This document shows, in pieces, positions 1-10,827 of a stretch of DNA of 64,000 nucleotides. The number at the start of each line of letters is the position of its first letter. Within the stretch, counting starts at the first letter, position 1. Position numbers and translations under genes: made by a program. The stretch spans positions 11,922,001 through 11,986,000 of the forward strand of contig NC_044020.1 in the NCBI RefSeq assembly GCF_900496995.4, read 5' to 3'. Under the pieces are notes generated by a model. That model was not told where the DNA came from. It did not search any database and worked only from the letters and a program-made list of their open reading frames with translations. The DNA is from Aquila chrysaetos chrysaetos (Eukaryota; Chordata; Aves; Accipitriformes; Accipitridae).

Positions 1-1008
1 CTGGAGATAATTTTAGGGTCTTGGTGTGAGGGAAGTGGCACAAGTCTTTAACTTCCTAGGCTTTTCAAAGGCAATTCCCTAAGTTATATAGAGCTACGAT
101 GGATTACAGCCAACTGGCCGTGACTCTCTGTCACCATCAGATGGCAGATCAGCCAACATAAAATAACCTTCTGTCACTGTCATGTCTCAAATAACTGCCT
201 TGGGTGGCAATAGCCTTACGGTTTGCCCATAATGGCAGGAATAAGGGAAATAAGACCCCAGAAGTGTTCATTTCAGGGCTCGGACACCCTGGCAAGCAGT
301 GTGAGGAAGGCTGCTTGAGGGCTGCCTGTGTGCCTGTACTCTGTGGCTAAACAGGTACGTCTCTAGGCATGAACAGCATCTGAGCTGTATGGGCAACCCG
401 TGAGGAAACTACAGGGCTCCCTGCTTAGCCCTTCTGAAGGCTGGGCACCGCCAATGCCCCATCAAGGCAGCCGAGGAGAACTGTGATCCTTTTTTCTCCC
501 AATATCAAGGAAAAACTGACAAATATGAGTCTGGATTGAACTGAACTGAATCTTTTGAGTTTTTCATGTCCTGAAAAACTCATAACTCCTCTGATCCAAT
601 CAGCACTGCTCTTTGGGGAGAATGATGTAGAGTTTCTCACAAGGACTGGCCTGTTCCCATGCCATATGAGACCAATACAGAGGCAACCTAGTTGACTCAT
701 CTCTGCCATGCTGTTCTCCCTCTTCTTTTGTCCCCTTCCCAAGTATCTTCCTGCTTAAGTTAACATTCGAAGGTAGCTAACAATCTTCCTGATCTCTGCC
801 TCTGAATTTGCCATGTATAAATTCAATTACAAATGACTAACTTCAGTTTGTATTCTTATTTTATAAATACCCACACATGACTGTGGTGTTTTTGGAAAGG
901 GAGAAATGGAACAGTGTGACTTGAAGGATGCTGTTTGTACCTGTAAATCAGACATGCTCCTGGAAGCATGGGGTTCATGTGCTCATTTGTACACCCTTTC
1001 CTGTGCAG
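1..1008. other. Intron of the ovochymase-like gene; no exon recognised
   Basis: The first exon I can place starts at 1009 and is already the middle of a trypsin-like domain, so the window opens inside the gene. The exons carrying the signal peptide, the activation site, the catalytic His and the catalytic Asp of protease 1 should lie to the left. I searched this stretch for the AAHC and DIAL-type motifs in all frames and found neither. The short open frames here have no flanking splice logic or family resemblance. Confidence 0.5.
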
Positions 1009-3424
1009 CAGACAAGGTTCAGCCCACGTGCCTTGCTCACAGGGATGAAGACTTCCAGGCTGGGACACTGTGTGTGGCTAGTGGCTGGGGCAAGGTGTCT
1101 GAGGGCGAGTCAAATGGCAGGGTCTTCTCCTCACAGTTGCAGGAATAAAGGGATAAGGGAAAGGAGCCACTTTCTTTCAGAAATAGAAATGCAAGAAGAG
1201 GTGACTCCTGCCAGATGGAAAATTCGAGTACTCCTTTGCTCATCAGGTTTCCTCTGCTTGTCAGAGAACCAGCCCCTGTAGGGATGTGCAGATCAGCATT
1301 TTCCTGCAGCATGGGACCTTGGAGCACGTTAGGGAAGGTTGCACTTTGCAGTACTGCTGTGCATATTAATGCATGCGTATTGGAGCCTCTTGCAAGCAGA
1401 GCCATCCTTACAAGGTGTTACGAAAGTGGGAGTAGTTCCCTTGTGTGTAAAAAGAAAAAAAAAATTATATTCTCTTATACTCTTTCATCTAGATATCAGA
1501 AAGCCATTCCCTCAAAGGAATTTCACTTGCTTGAGTTTTGGTAGATTTTAAAGGAAATGGGCATGTTGCTTTTTATTTTCACATTCCCAGTGGTTTGGGG
1601 CTCATCCACAGTAGAGGAGACAGAGGAGACTTGCCTGTCCCCCACTCCCCAGCAGCCCTCCCAGGAGAGATCATGCTGTCTCCCAGCCAGGGCTGCTCTT
1701 TCACGCTAGCACCTTGCTGGGGGCTTTGTCCTGGCCCCTGAAAGTCTCCAACCCTGTAGTAGGGTGCTTGGGAGAAGAAAGCAATGTCTGTTGTCCAACC
1801 TGCAGGGGAATGACCTGCTCCAACCCTCTTTTGAGGCACTGGCTGGGGACAAACCAATGCATTACCTGCCTAGCTGGGTGCCTCTGCTTGGTGATTCCAA
1901 ACTGCTTCCAAACATCACCACCGCAGGCAGGCAACTGTGCGGGACCCCCCCCAGCCGCTCTTGCCGGGGTGTTGTGGAAGGGGCAGATGCAGCTCCCAGG
2001 CGATGGGGCTGTTGGCTATCATTTGGCCGGAGGCGCAAGCTGTCTTGCAGGTGGTGGACGTGGCCTGGTTGCTCCGGCAGTGGCTGGGGTGCTGGATCCT
2101 GTCCTGCAGGAGGTGGAGCTGCCCCTCACGGACAGGCAGACCTGCAGTGCGCTGCTGAGGGGCATGAACCTGCCACCGGTGTGGGGCTCCATGCTGTGCA
2201 CTGGCTTTCCTGATGGCAGGGGGGATGCATGCAAGGTAACGGCTCATCTGCCCTGGCTCCTGCTGGGCAGCAGGCTTGTCCTGTCCACCCACAAACCTTC
2301 TTCTTTCCTGGGGAGAAAGGAAAGAGACAGCACTGAGAGTGCTGTTGGCACTTTGCTGAGCAAGGGCTTTACAAGGAGCTTCAGGATAATGAAGGCAGGA
2401 GGACTCTTCTGCGGGTGGGAGTATGGTTATGGGCAGGAGACTGAAGCATGACTGCCCCCTTGCCTAGACCTGCCCTGGGCATTGCTAACAGCAGGACCTC
2501 CATCTCCGCATGCAAGTGCCACCACCTCTGCAGAAACCATGGGGGACGTTCAGTGGTGGGACTCCAGGCAATGGGCAAGGGAGCCTGGCATGGGCAATGC
2601 TGCCAGGAGGTTGGAAGGAAGGCAGTTCCCACCTCTCCCTTGATGTCCCCTTACACCCACTCAAGCCTTCTGATACCTTCACTCAGACAGTCCCACTGGG
2701 CAACAAAGGAGTTTGCTCAGTGCCAAACTCTTCTCTGCTGGTCCTAACAGTGTGAGTGGGACCAGTCCTGCCCTGCCCTAGGGAAGGCTACTGACCAGGC
2801 TGTCACTAGTCTCCTTGGGGTGTACTTGCATGGATAATTTTTTAACCAAGCAGTAGCTTGTGAAGCTCCCTGCCCTCTGTCATACCTTGCATGAAGATTT
2901 TCAAAGCAGTGCTGCAGCTGATGTTAGTGAAATGGCTTTAATCTTTACATTCTTCAAGAAAAAAAGGGGTTTGTGTACAGGGAAGGGCAGGTTGCCAAAC
3001 TGCAAGTCAGATCAGGGGAGTGAAACAACAGAGCTTAGACTGGCACATTTTAGATTAAACAAGAACAGCTGAATGAGCAGGGATGGTGCCAGGCCCCTGT
3101 GACTGGGGAGAAGCAAGCGAGGTTGTGTTAGCTTCTGCAGTAAAACCAGCCAGTCATGCAACACCGTCAAAGATCGGGGCTGCTGGCACAGGAATAAATG
3201 GCACCTTTCTTCCCCAATGGAGTTTGGACAGGGTGACTCTGGAGGCCCCCTTGCATGTCTGAGGGCTGGTGGCACCTGGACTCTGGCCAGTGTGGTGTCC
3301 TGGGGGGTCAGTTGTGCCAGGGGATGGGATACCCTCAAGAGAAGCATCACGGCCCGGGGCTCACCAGGCATCTTCTCCCAGGTGGCTGCATTCATGGACT
3401 TCATTGCCCAGCACATGACACCGG
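1009..3424 (+). pseudogene. OVCH1: Protease domain 1, C-terminal half (three exons)
   Basis: The exons are 1009-1104, 2081-2235 and 3232-3424. Exon 1009-1104 encodes the stretch ending SGWGKVSEG. It is followed by GC instead of GT at 1105-1106, a non-canonical donor. Exon 2081-2235 (155 nt) encodes PVLQEVELPL, then the region with two Cys, and ends in GDACK at a GTAACG donor. The Asp of this motif is the S1-pocket residue, so trypsin-like Arg/Lys specificity is predicted. Exon 3232-3424 opens with GDSGGPL, with the active Ser codon at 3238-3240, continues through VVSWG and SPGIFSQV, and ends in phase 1 at GTAGGT. No stop or shift occurs in these three exons. His and Asp of the triad lie upstream of the window. 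This is the least damaged part of the gene. Confidence 0.8.
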
Positions 3425-5369
3425 GTAGGTATGAGTAGTGGGAGGTTTTTTCCTCTCCTGTCTCTTTAGCACCATAGGGATCCAAATTGCCGTGCTATTG
3501 CTGCCTCCCTCTCTTCCACCAACAGCAGTTCTGTTTAATTTCCAGCTGCTGCATCATCGGCAAGGTATATTATCTTTCAATTTGGGATGGCAAAACCAAA
3601 GGTTTAAACAGATAAGTCCGCCTTCAGAAACCCTGTTATAATAGCAGGTCTGACCCTTGCATCCCCTGAAGGAAAAGCAGAAGGCTACTCAAGCTGCCCT
3701 CTTTCTGGCTGAATGCAGCCCATCCAGCTCAGCAAGGTGTCCCTCGAGCGCTGCATACCAGCCCTGCTCTAATAAAAGCCTGCTTTGAGTGCTTGCCAGC
3801 TCGAGATCTGAACTGCTGTTGTGCTCCTGAAATGGTGTGCAGGCTTTATCAGGGGTTATCTCCTCATCAAATACACCTTTGAATGTGTATGGGAAGAGAG
3901 GCGCTGTAGTAAGTGCCGCAGTTTTAGTGGCTTATCAGAAGTGCCTTTTATAGCTAGGCACAGGTCTAGCGACTCCCCGATGGCCACTTGTATTTTTCTG
4001 GACAGATTATTACAGAGCTAATACAAGTTATTAAAGAGATGGTGTTATTTCTGTCACAGCCATCAAAGTTGAGGTGTTGGTATTAACTGATACCCAACCT
4101 ATTATGGCTTTGCTAGGGATCCTTAATGATTATGCTTTCAAAGGGGGACTGTCTGCAGCTAAGAAGGTGCCTTTTAATTGGGAGCAGTATCTGCAAGGAG
4201 CAGAAGCCACGTGGCTACAAAGTGGGTGCATTACCCTTTGCAAAGCAGAGCTATTGGGATTCACGCAGACCAAATGCCCATAGAAGATGAAGGGAAGGCC
4301 GACATAAAAGTGGTGCTTCATTAAAAACAAGCTTGGAGTAGCCATGTCAGCTCTTAACAGGCTGAATGGATGCAAGCCCACTGTGTTGGTGGGACAACTC
4401 CTGAAAGTTTGGGGATTTTTAAGTAGGACTTTGGGAAAGAAATTGTGTGCTCTCATCTGAGGCTTCTCTCAGCTGCATGTCAAGCACTTTGTGTTTGAAA
4501 CAACTGCAGTGCTGTAGCCCATGCCTTGACTGATAGCGCCTGTACTGCAATACCCCATACGACAATTTTCTCTCCCTAGCTGCTGTGCCAAGCCCTCTCT
4601 CTGTGCCAGTGGAGTGCAGTTCCCAAGGTGTCCAGTACTTTGTAGCGGCTGCATTTGGTACCCCCAGGCTTTGGAGGATAATTACCCTGCCAACAGGCAA
4701 CAGTAGTTTGGCTGTAGCAGCCAAACACTGAATTTTCCTCAGGGCACCCACTGAAGTGTTTCCCAGGGCTCAGAAGCTCCAACCACCACTGGCCCAGGCA
4801 CCACTCTCAGCAGTGTCTGGATGACAGTTGCTGCGTGTTCCCTGCAATGCCAATCCCCAGCTGCACTTGCTGCGCGGGATAATGCTGTGGGGGAAGGCAG
4901 GGGGACACAGTCTATTTGTAATACAGATTCTGTGTGAGCCACACTCGTGAAATGGCTGCGGCTGGCTAGAGATCTGTTGTACCCTTTATCCTTTGGTCTA
5001 GCCTTATCAATGTCAGCTCACACAAAGAAGCTTTCAGCTCCTGCAGGAGGCAGGGGAATGAGATGGACTGGGCTGGCGGTGGGTCAGTCGCACAGCACAA
5101 AGCTATTGCTGCTGTAAGAAAGCGTCAGTCCCCACCTAGTGCTGAGCAAATTCACAGCAGTCCTCTGCTATTGATAATTCTCTTCCCAGATGGCTTGTGC
5201 CAAGAGAGAAGATGATAAAATTTACCACGTGGAGCTGGTGACATCAGTTGTCAGCTTCTGGTGCGTGCTTGCAGGAAAGCAGTCTCTGGAGACTCTCAGC
5301 CTGCGGTGGAACTGATGCGGGCTAAGCTCAGTCACGCAAATACGTGCCTTTACTATTGCTTGCTTCTAG

Positions 5370-6525
5370 CCTGTGGACCTGGAATATAACAGTGCTGGAG
5401 GACAAAATCATCTTGATACACTTCACCAAATTAGATGTAGAGTACGAAGTTGGATGTGACCATGACTATGTGTCCCTCTATTGGAATGGAAAAGAGCTGG
5501 ATCAGTAAGTCTTGGGTGCCTTGGAGGAGTGAGGGTTACTGGGTATAATTTCTTGTCATTCATTGTCATGAAGAACAGCAAATCTAGCTGGCTTTTGAGA
5601 AACCTTTTGTGTTTTGCACTATGAATCTAAAGAGCTAAAGGTGACACCCAAATGGAGGAGGGCAGGTGGGACTGAGGGACATCTTCATGTTTGTGCTGGC
5701 ATCTAGTACAGTGCAATGGGTGTCTCAAAAATGTCTTTCAACGGTACATAATTCTGTGCTACCTCTGCCTTGTCTCCAACATACCCATTTCACTCCTACA
5801 GACCCTGGGTAGCAGAATAAACTGAGTGCTTAGCCTTGCTTAGCTGGTGTGCGTCCAGACGAGTTTCCGATGTGTTAGCACAGCCAGCAAGTATCGCATG
5901 CATGGGAGACACAGCTCAAAGGCTGGCTCTTCCTTGGTTCAAAATTGGTTATATGGTGCAACAAGCATGCAGATTACTGGGTAACTGTACAGATGAGACT
6001 AAAAGAAACGTGGCCAGTTGTCCCTCTCAAAGGTATGCTTAAAACTGAACTGATAGAGAATAAATATTTCCTGCAAATACTGGCTGCCTCTGCACTCTAA
6101 CTTCGTACTAATGGTGATGTGTTGGTAATGATGTTAATCCTTAGTCATGCAATTCATCCTTGAGGAATATTTGGTTGTTCATGTGGTTGTTTTGGTTGAA
6201 GTCCCATCTCCTCAATTTCTCTATACCTCCTCTAAATATTTTATAGGTAATGAAAGCCAAATAGTCTCTCCACTCAGTGAGATGAGACCTTCCCTATGGG
6301 ATCTAGCCTAACAAACTGCTGTGAGATTTGCCTGCATAAATGTATGTTCAGCCCACCCTTACACCAGCTCCTTGTCTCCCTCGGGTAAAGCCTGCGGGGA
6401 TGTGTTCCCAGCCCCTCTGCTGGCAGAGCTGGACCAGGCCACTGTTATGTTTGTTTCTGATGGGAGCAATGCTGGCTGAAACTTTGAGCTCACCTTCATG
6501 GCCCTCCATAAGGACCTTGAAGCAG
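5370..6525 (+). pseudogene. OVCH1: CUB domain 1 (two exons found; start of domain not located)
   Basis: Exon 5370-5504 encodes WTWNITVLEDK, then HFTKLDVEYE and CDHDYVSLY, a typical CUB core with the acidic calcium-site style residues. It ends in phase 2 at GTAAGT. Exon 6368-6525 continues in the matching phase with SPSGKACGDVFPAPLL and FVSDGSNAG, then a TGA at 6477-6479 interrupts before NFELTF. The stop probably replaces an Arg (CGA) codon. The exon ends in phase 1 at GTGACT, which matches the next exon. The Cys expected at the start of 5370-5504 is Trp (TGG), so the first CUB disulfide is lost. The exon carrying the N-terminal CUB strand should lie between 3425 and 5369, but I could not identify it. 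Confidence 0.75.
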
Positions 6526-6701
6526 GTGACTTCACTGATGCTGTAGAAACTCCTTTCCTCTCCTTCCTGACCCCCTTAAAAATAACAACTATCCTTAGTG
6601 TGCCTGGGTTCCTTAAAAATCAAGTTGTTGATTTGGGTTTATTAAAAGTACCGTATAATCCCGTCTGTTAAATTGTCTCCTTTCTCGTCTGAGTATTGCA
6701 G

Positions 6702-9700
6702 GCTCGGGCTGTGAAAGTGTCGCAATGTTAGTGGAAGAGGGGAAGATTGATACTGCTAATTAGCCTGGCTTGTATCCCAGGAACACAAAGTGCCACTGGC
6801 TCATTGAGGGTCCAGCAGAGTATGTCGTAAAGGTAATAAAAGGAGGAACTGCACTTAAACCTCTGCACTAAGAACTGTTCGGGGGAGCGATTCAATAAAA
6901 TCCTGCCAGAAACATCTGTGACACGCAAGACTGTAAATTGTAAGGTTTCCAGGTCACTGATTCTTTGCAGGGCATATTTTGTCAATTAGACGTCACCTCT
7001 GAACTCATGTATGGAGGGGCTGTGGCTGTTGTAAGTGCTTGAATTCTGTAGGCACCAATCTCATCTCAGGATAGCTTTATCTTGAAGTCCAGCACAGATT
7101 TGAGGGTAAAGGGAAGGTAGAGAGCATGTTGCAAACAATATAGTCAGCCTTTTTCTCAAGGCAGCATCATAAACCCTAAGCTACTCCTTAGCCCCGTACC
7201 AAGGCGTCCGCTTCTCATTGCACGTGGGCTGTCTGATAACAGCTCCCACTCATAGTACCAGCATCTCTTTATTTTTACTGCCTGTTGCTGCTTGTGTGCA
7301 GCAAGCATCCCACCGAGCTCACCCCAGCCCGTGATGAGTCACCTTGCCATTTACATTGTTCAAAGCAGCAACATCTCTCCTGCCCTGCTGCCTTGGCCAA
7401 GGGGTGGAAAAACAGTGTTAAACCTAGGGATGCTTGAATGGTATGCAGCCTGTTGCTTGGGTTGCCGCTGCTCTGTTGGTGTGAGAACTTGCAGTCTGGA
7501 TTAAAAACCAAACAAATGAAAAATCACCCACTTTCCACGCTTGAAGGAAAAGCTCTTGGAAGGGCACTCCATATGGGACACTCACCCTTCAGAAGTACAA
7601 GGCACTTGTTGCGGTAAAGATGATGGTTGAAATGCCTTAAGGCAAAGCTTAGGCCAGCTTCATCTGCAGACCTGTCTGTAGCCTTGCACAGGAAGGAGCA
7701 GTCAGGCCGAGATTGCCAACAGACTGTTTTGTTGCAAAATGTGACACACTCACCAAGGGATTCATGCCCAAATTCCTACAAATTCTAGCTTTTCTCCAGG
7801 CCATGGTTAAGAAGGGTAAGTGTTTTGGTCTTGATGCTTCCCTCTTGCTTGTCCACTTTGCAGCTGGAGTTTGAAGACTTTGCTGCGGAACTTAGCCTGG
7901 GCTGCATTTATGATGCAGTTACTGTTCATGGTGATGAAGAAGAAGAAAACCAGTTGGGTGAGCACTAATTGTTTCAGACTTAAATTAGAAATCCCTGTGG
8001 AAACTGGCATGTTTTATCACCAAAATATGCTCTCTGGTAACATGTTGCTCGGTGGCAATGGTAAGGGCTTCTGCAGGAGCCTTGAGGCTTGCCTACCTGC
8101 CTTGCCCACCACGATGCGGCCAAGTGCACCATTGGCACAGGAGATGCCACATCCTGATCCAAGGCTGTGCTTTCTCATGGAGAGCTGGCTGGTGTTGCAG
8201 GGCTGGATATAGGGCCATGGCTCATGTTCTGCTGCAGAGCACACCGGTGTGTGCTGCTGGATCAGGCCTCCACTCTGTATGTCTCTCTCACAGGAGAGAG
8301 CAAAAGCAACTTTGCTCTAAGTGTCATTGAAAAAGACATGTTCAAAGTAAGGCAGAGTAAAAGAATGGTTGTCGATGGGTGTCTAATTCTACTGAAATGA
8401 ATACAAATTCTTTATGAATTGAACTAATTCTGTTGGAATTTCATTAATGAAAAATTGCTAACCTGAGGCATCGCTTTCCCACGCTTTCAGAAGGAAATAT
8501 TTTTTAATTCCTCACTTTAAATCTGCTTCAGTTTTATCAATATAAAAATGTTTAACTTTAGTGAAATAAATGTTCTTTTTTTTTGAACATCTATATTTCC
8601 AGATGTTCCTCCTACTTGGATGAAATGAAAACATGTTGTAACACCCCATCTGTTTTTTAAAAAAACAGCTTTCAGGCACCACACTCGCTTTAGCAGAGCT
8701 TGATATCTATTCTTAAGGTGAAAAGCAATCTGGTGCTCAGAAGTGAAGATATTTGAATTGAATTCTGGCTACCTGTTTACAGGCCTGTATGTCAACCAAA
8801 AGACAGAGTAGAGTGATGAAGGGCTGGTGCTCTTTACACCAAATAAGCTGGGTAAGAGGCTTGAACTGGCCTGGGTTTGCCATTGACAAGTGATCTTTGG
8901 CAAACTGCTTCTATTTTTTCCCCCATCTATTTTGTCGTGGTAATTTAGTTGCATGTGTTTACCAAATGCTGAATAAGTACTAACACTACAGTTCCCTTGA
9001 AAAGAAATCTGGTTTCCATCGGAAAGGAGTATTTAAGTGGGGGGAAGGCGGCTGACAAATTTGGAACTGGAATCTTTCGGGGGGGAGCTTTCAGCATCAC
9101 AGAGTGTTTCACTAGACGCTTTCCAGCACAGCTTTGCCATCGGAAATTCAGATTCTTACAGGAAAGCTCCTCTGGAGTAAAGTGCAAGCTTCCTATCCAG
9201 CTGCAATTATGGGACTTCCAGATGCTGTGCAAACTGAACACTCTCAAGAGGAAGAAAAGTCTAGCAGCTGCTTTCTAGGTCCTCAACCTGTACATGTAAA
9301 CCATTCAAGAGAGACTCTGCTCGCACCCCTCAATGGTGGCAAATATAATTCTCAAGTGTGGGGGGGTTTGTGCGATGGAGGGCATTCACACTGTCTGTTG
9401 AAGATTACTTGTAATTCCGCTATGAGAAAATTAGGATTACTTTTGTGTACCTGTAGCTTAACTGTAGTAGATAAATTCTGGCTGCTATTGCTTACTGATA
9501 TCACTGATTATCATTGCTTTGCAAGCCCCTCTTCTGCAAAAGTTCTTGTTTTAATCAGAAAGTCACCAAGCCTCTAGGGTTTTGGTTTTTTTTAGAAACT
9601 TAGATTAGCTAAAGCCGCAAGTGCTTACAGGATGACATTTCTCATCTTAAAAATACAGCTTCTTGTTCATTCCAACAGCTAATCTCCATGAATTATCAGC

Positions 9701-9807
9701 TCCCAAACCAGTGCTGAGTTCAGGGAATACCGTGCTGGTACATTTTGAAAGTGATGGGGAGAGCAGCTTCAGAGGGTTTAGAGCCTGGCTCACTTTTGTT
9801 CATTCAG
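6702..9807 (+). pseudogene. OVCH1: CUB domain 2 (three exons)
   Basis: Exon 6702-6832 encodes GCESVAMLVEEGKID, then a TAG stop at 6761-6763 where CUB domains have the Tyr of the NYPG motif. It continues in the same frame with PGLYPRNTKCHW and ends in phase 0. Exon 7864-7957 encodes LEFEDFAAE and CIYDAVTVHG. Exon 9679-9807 encodes LSAPKPVLSSGN, LVHFESDGES and FRGFRAWLTF, the standard second half of a CUB. The usual Leu-Cys-Gly motif at the head of that exon reads Leu-His-Glu, so another disulfide Cys is missing. Splice sites are AG/GT and phases agree throughout. The introns contain nothing else I could identify. Confidence 0.78.
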
Positions 9808-10290
9808 GTAAGTAGAGAGATGCTTGCTGTGTCTAACAATGTCCACGTCATCTGCAGCTATTCTTAGACCCCTGAGCTTATTTTTTAGGCTAATCCTGCC
9901 GCATTCTGTCAAGGTAACTTTAAAACAGAATAGCTACTTGTGGCAGAGCTCCCTTCCCTGAATAAGGGAGATGAATCAAGGTTGTGGGGGTTTTTTTGTT
10001 TTGTTTTGTTTTTTTTTTTCCCCTCACTGAGAAATGAGATGACTAACTCCTGTTACCTGAAACAAGCAGCCTTGTTAATTCTGTCAGTGTGATATTCCCC
10101 TTGAAAAATCTCATTAGAAGACAGTCTTGATCCTGGGGGCTATTCTGCCGTTGTTGCTACTTTCATGAATGTGTGCCAGCTGCTGCTTGAGGGGATGAAT
10201 AACTTTTCCCTTCCAGAGTGGGGACTTTTTGAGCGGACAAGCCAGAGCTATTGACCAAGTCAGAGCTAACTCTTATTTCCTCTCTTGCAG

Positions 10291-10359
10291 AGGAGGCAGG
10301 AAGAGAAGATTCAGGATTAACTACTGCACCAATGTTGCCTCTGAAGGATGTCCCCTTAA
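10291..10359 (+). pseudogene. OVCH1: Linker exon between CUB2 and protease 2
   Basis: This small 69-nt exon has a TCTCTTGCAG acceptor and a GTAAAG donor, enters and leaves in phase 1, and encodes an acidic, flexible, Thr/Pro-containing linker (EEAGREDSGLTTAP and following). It resembles no domain. Its role is inferred from its position between the last CUB2 strand and the Cys-Gly motif that starts protease 2. It carries no lesion. Confidence 0.6.
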
Positions 10360-10827
10360 GTAAAGAAATTGAATTCTGTTCAGTTGATCTGGTCTGAAGA
10401 GCTTTCCTCTAACATATAAGAGGATTATGCAGTGAGGCAGATGCTTTCTGACCTCAAGTCCCCTTTTGTGCACTTCTTGCATGGATGAAAAGTGATAGGC
10501 AGGTGCTCCATCTCTCATTCTCCATATGTGTGGTACGTCCTCTCCATTCTGGTTGCATGCACTTCCTATTGGGAGCAGGGACACAGTGTAGAGGATGGGA
10601 GAGAGCTGCTTTCAGCGCCTGAGCCTCGTTTGCTCTCTGAAGTGCTCACTTCCTTAGGATTCAAGCTTTCATGTATCTGTTTTTCCTTCCTCCACCACTT
10701 CCAGACAGAGCAGACAGATTTGGTCTCTCCTGCATCTTTGGCCTTGCTGTATCCACTGTGTGAGGTTATTTAGGAAAACAAGAAACTTGCCTGTGAAAGT
10801 GTGACTAGTTTTCTGGCTCTCTTGCAG

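Noticed and set aside
1922-2080. Earlier acceptors (1925, 2050) for the protease 1 exon
   Set aside because: Only the acceptor at 2080 gives phase 1 entry and the same 155-nt length as the matching exon of protease 2.
5191-5310. Possible N-terminal CUB1 exon after TTCCCAG at about 5190
   Set aside because: The open frame after this acceptor shows none of the expected Cys, Gly and Pro-Tyr-Pro spacing, and no donor in the required phase was found.
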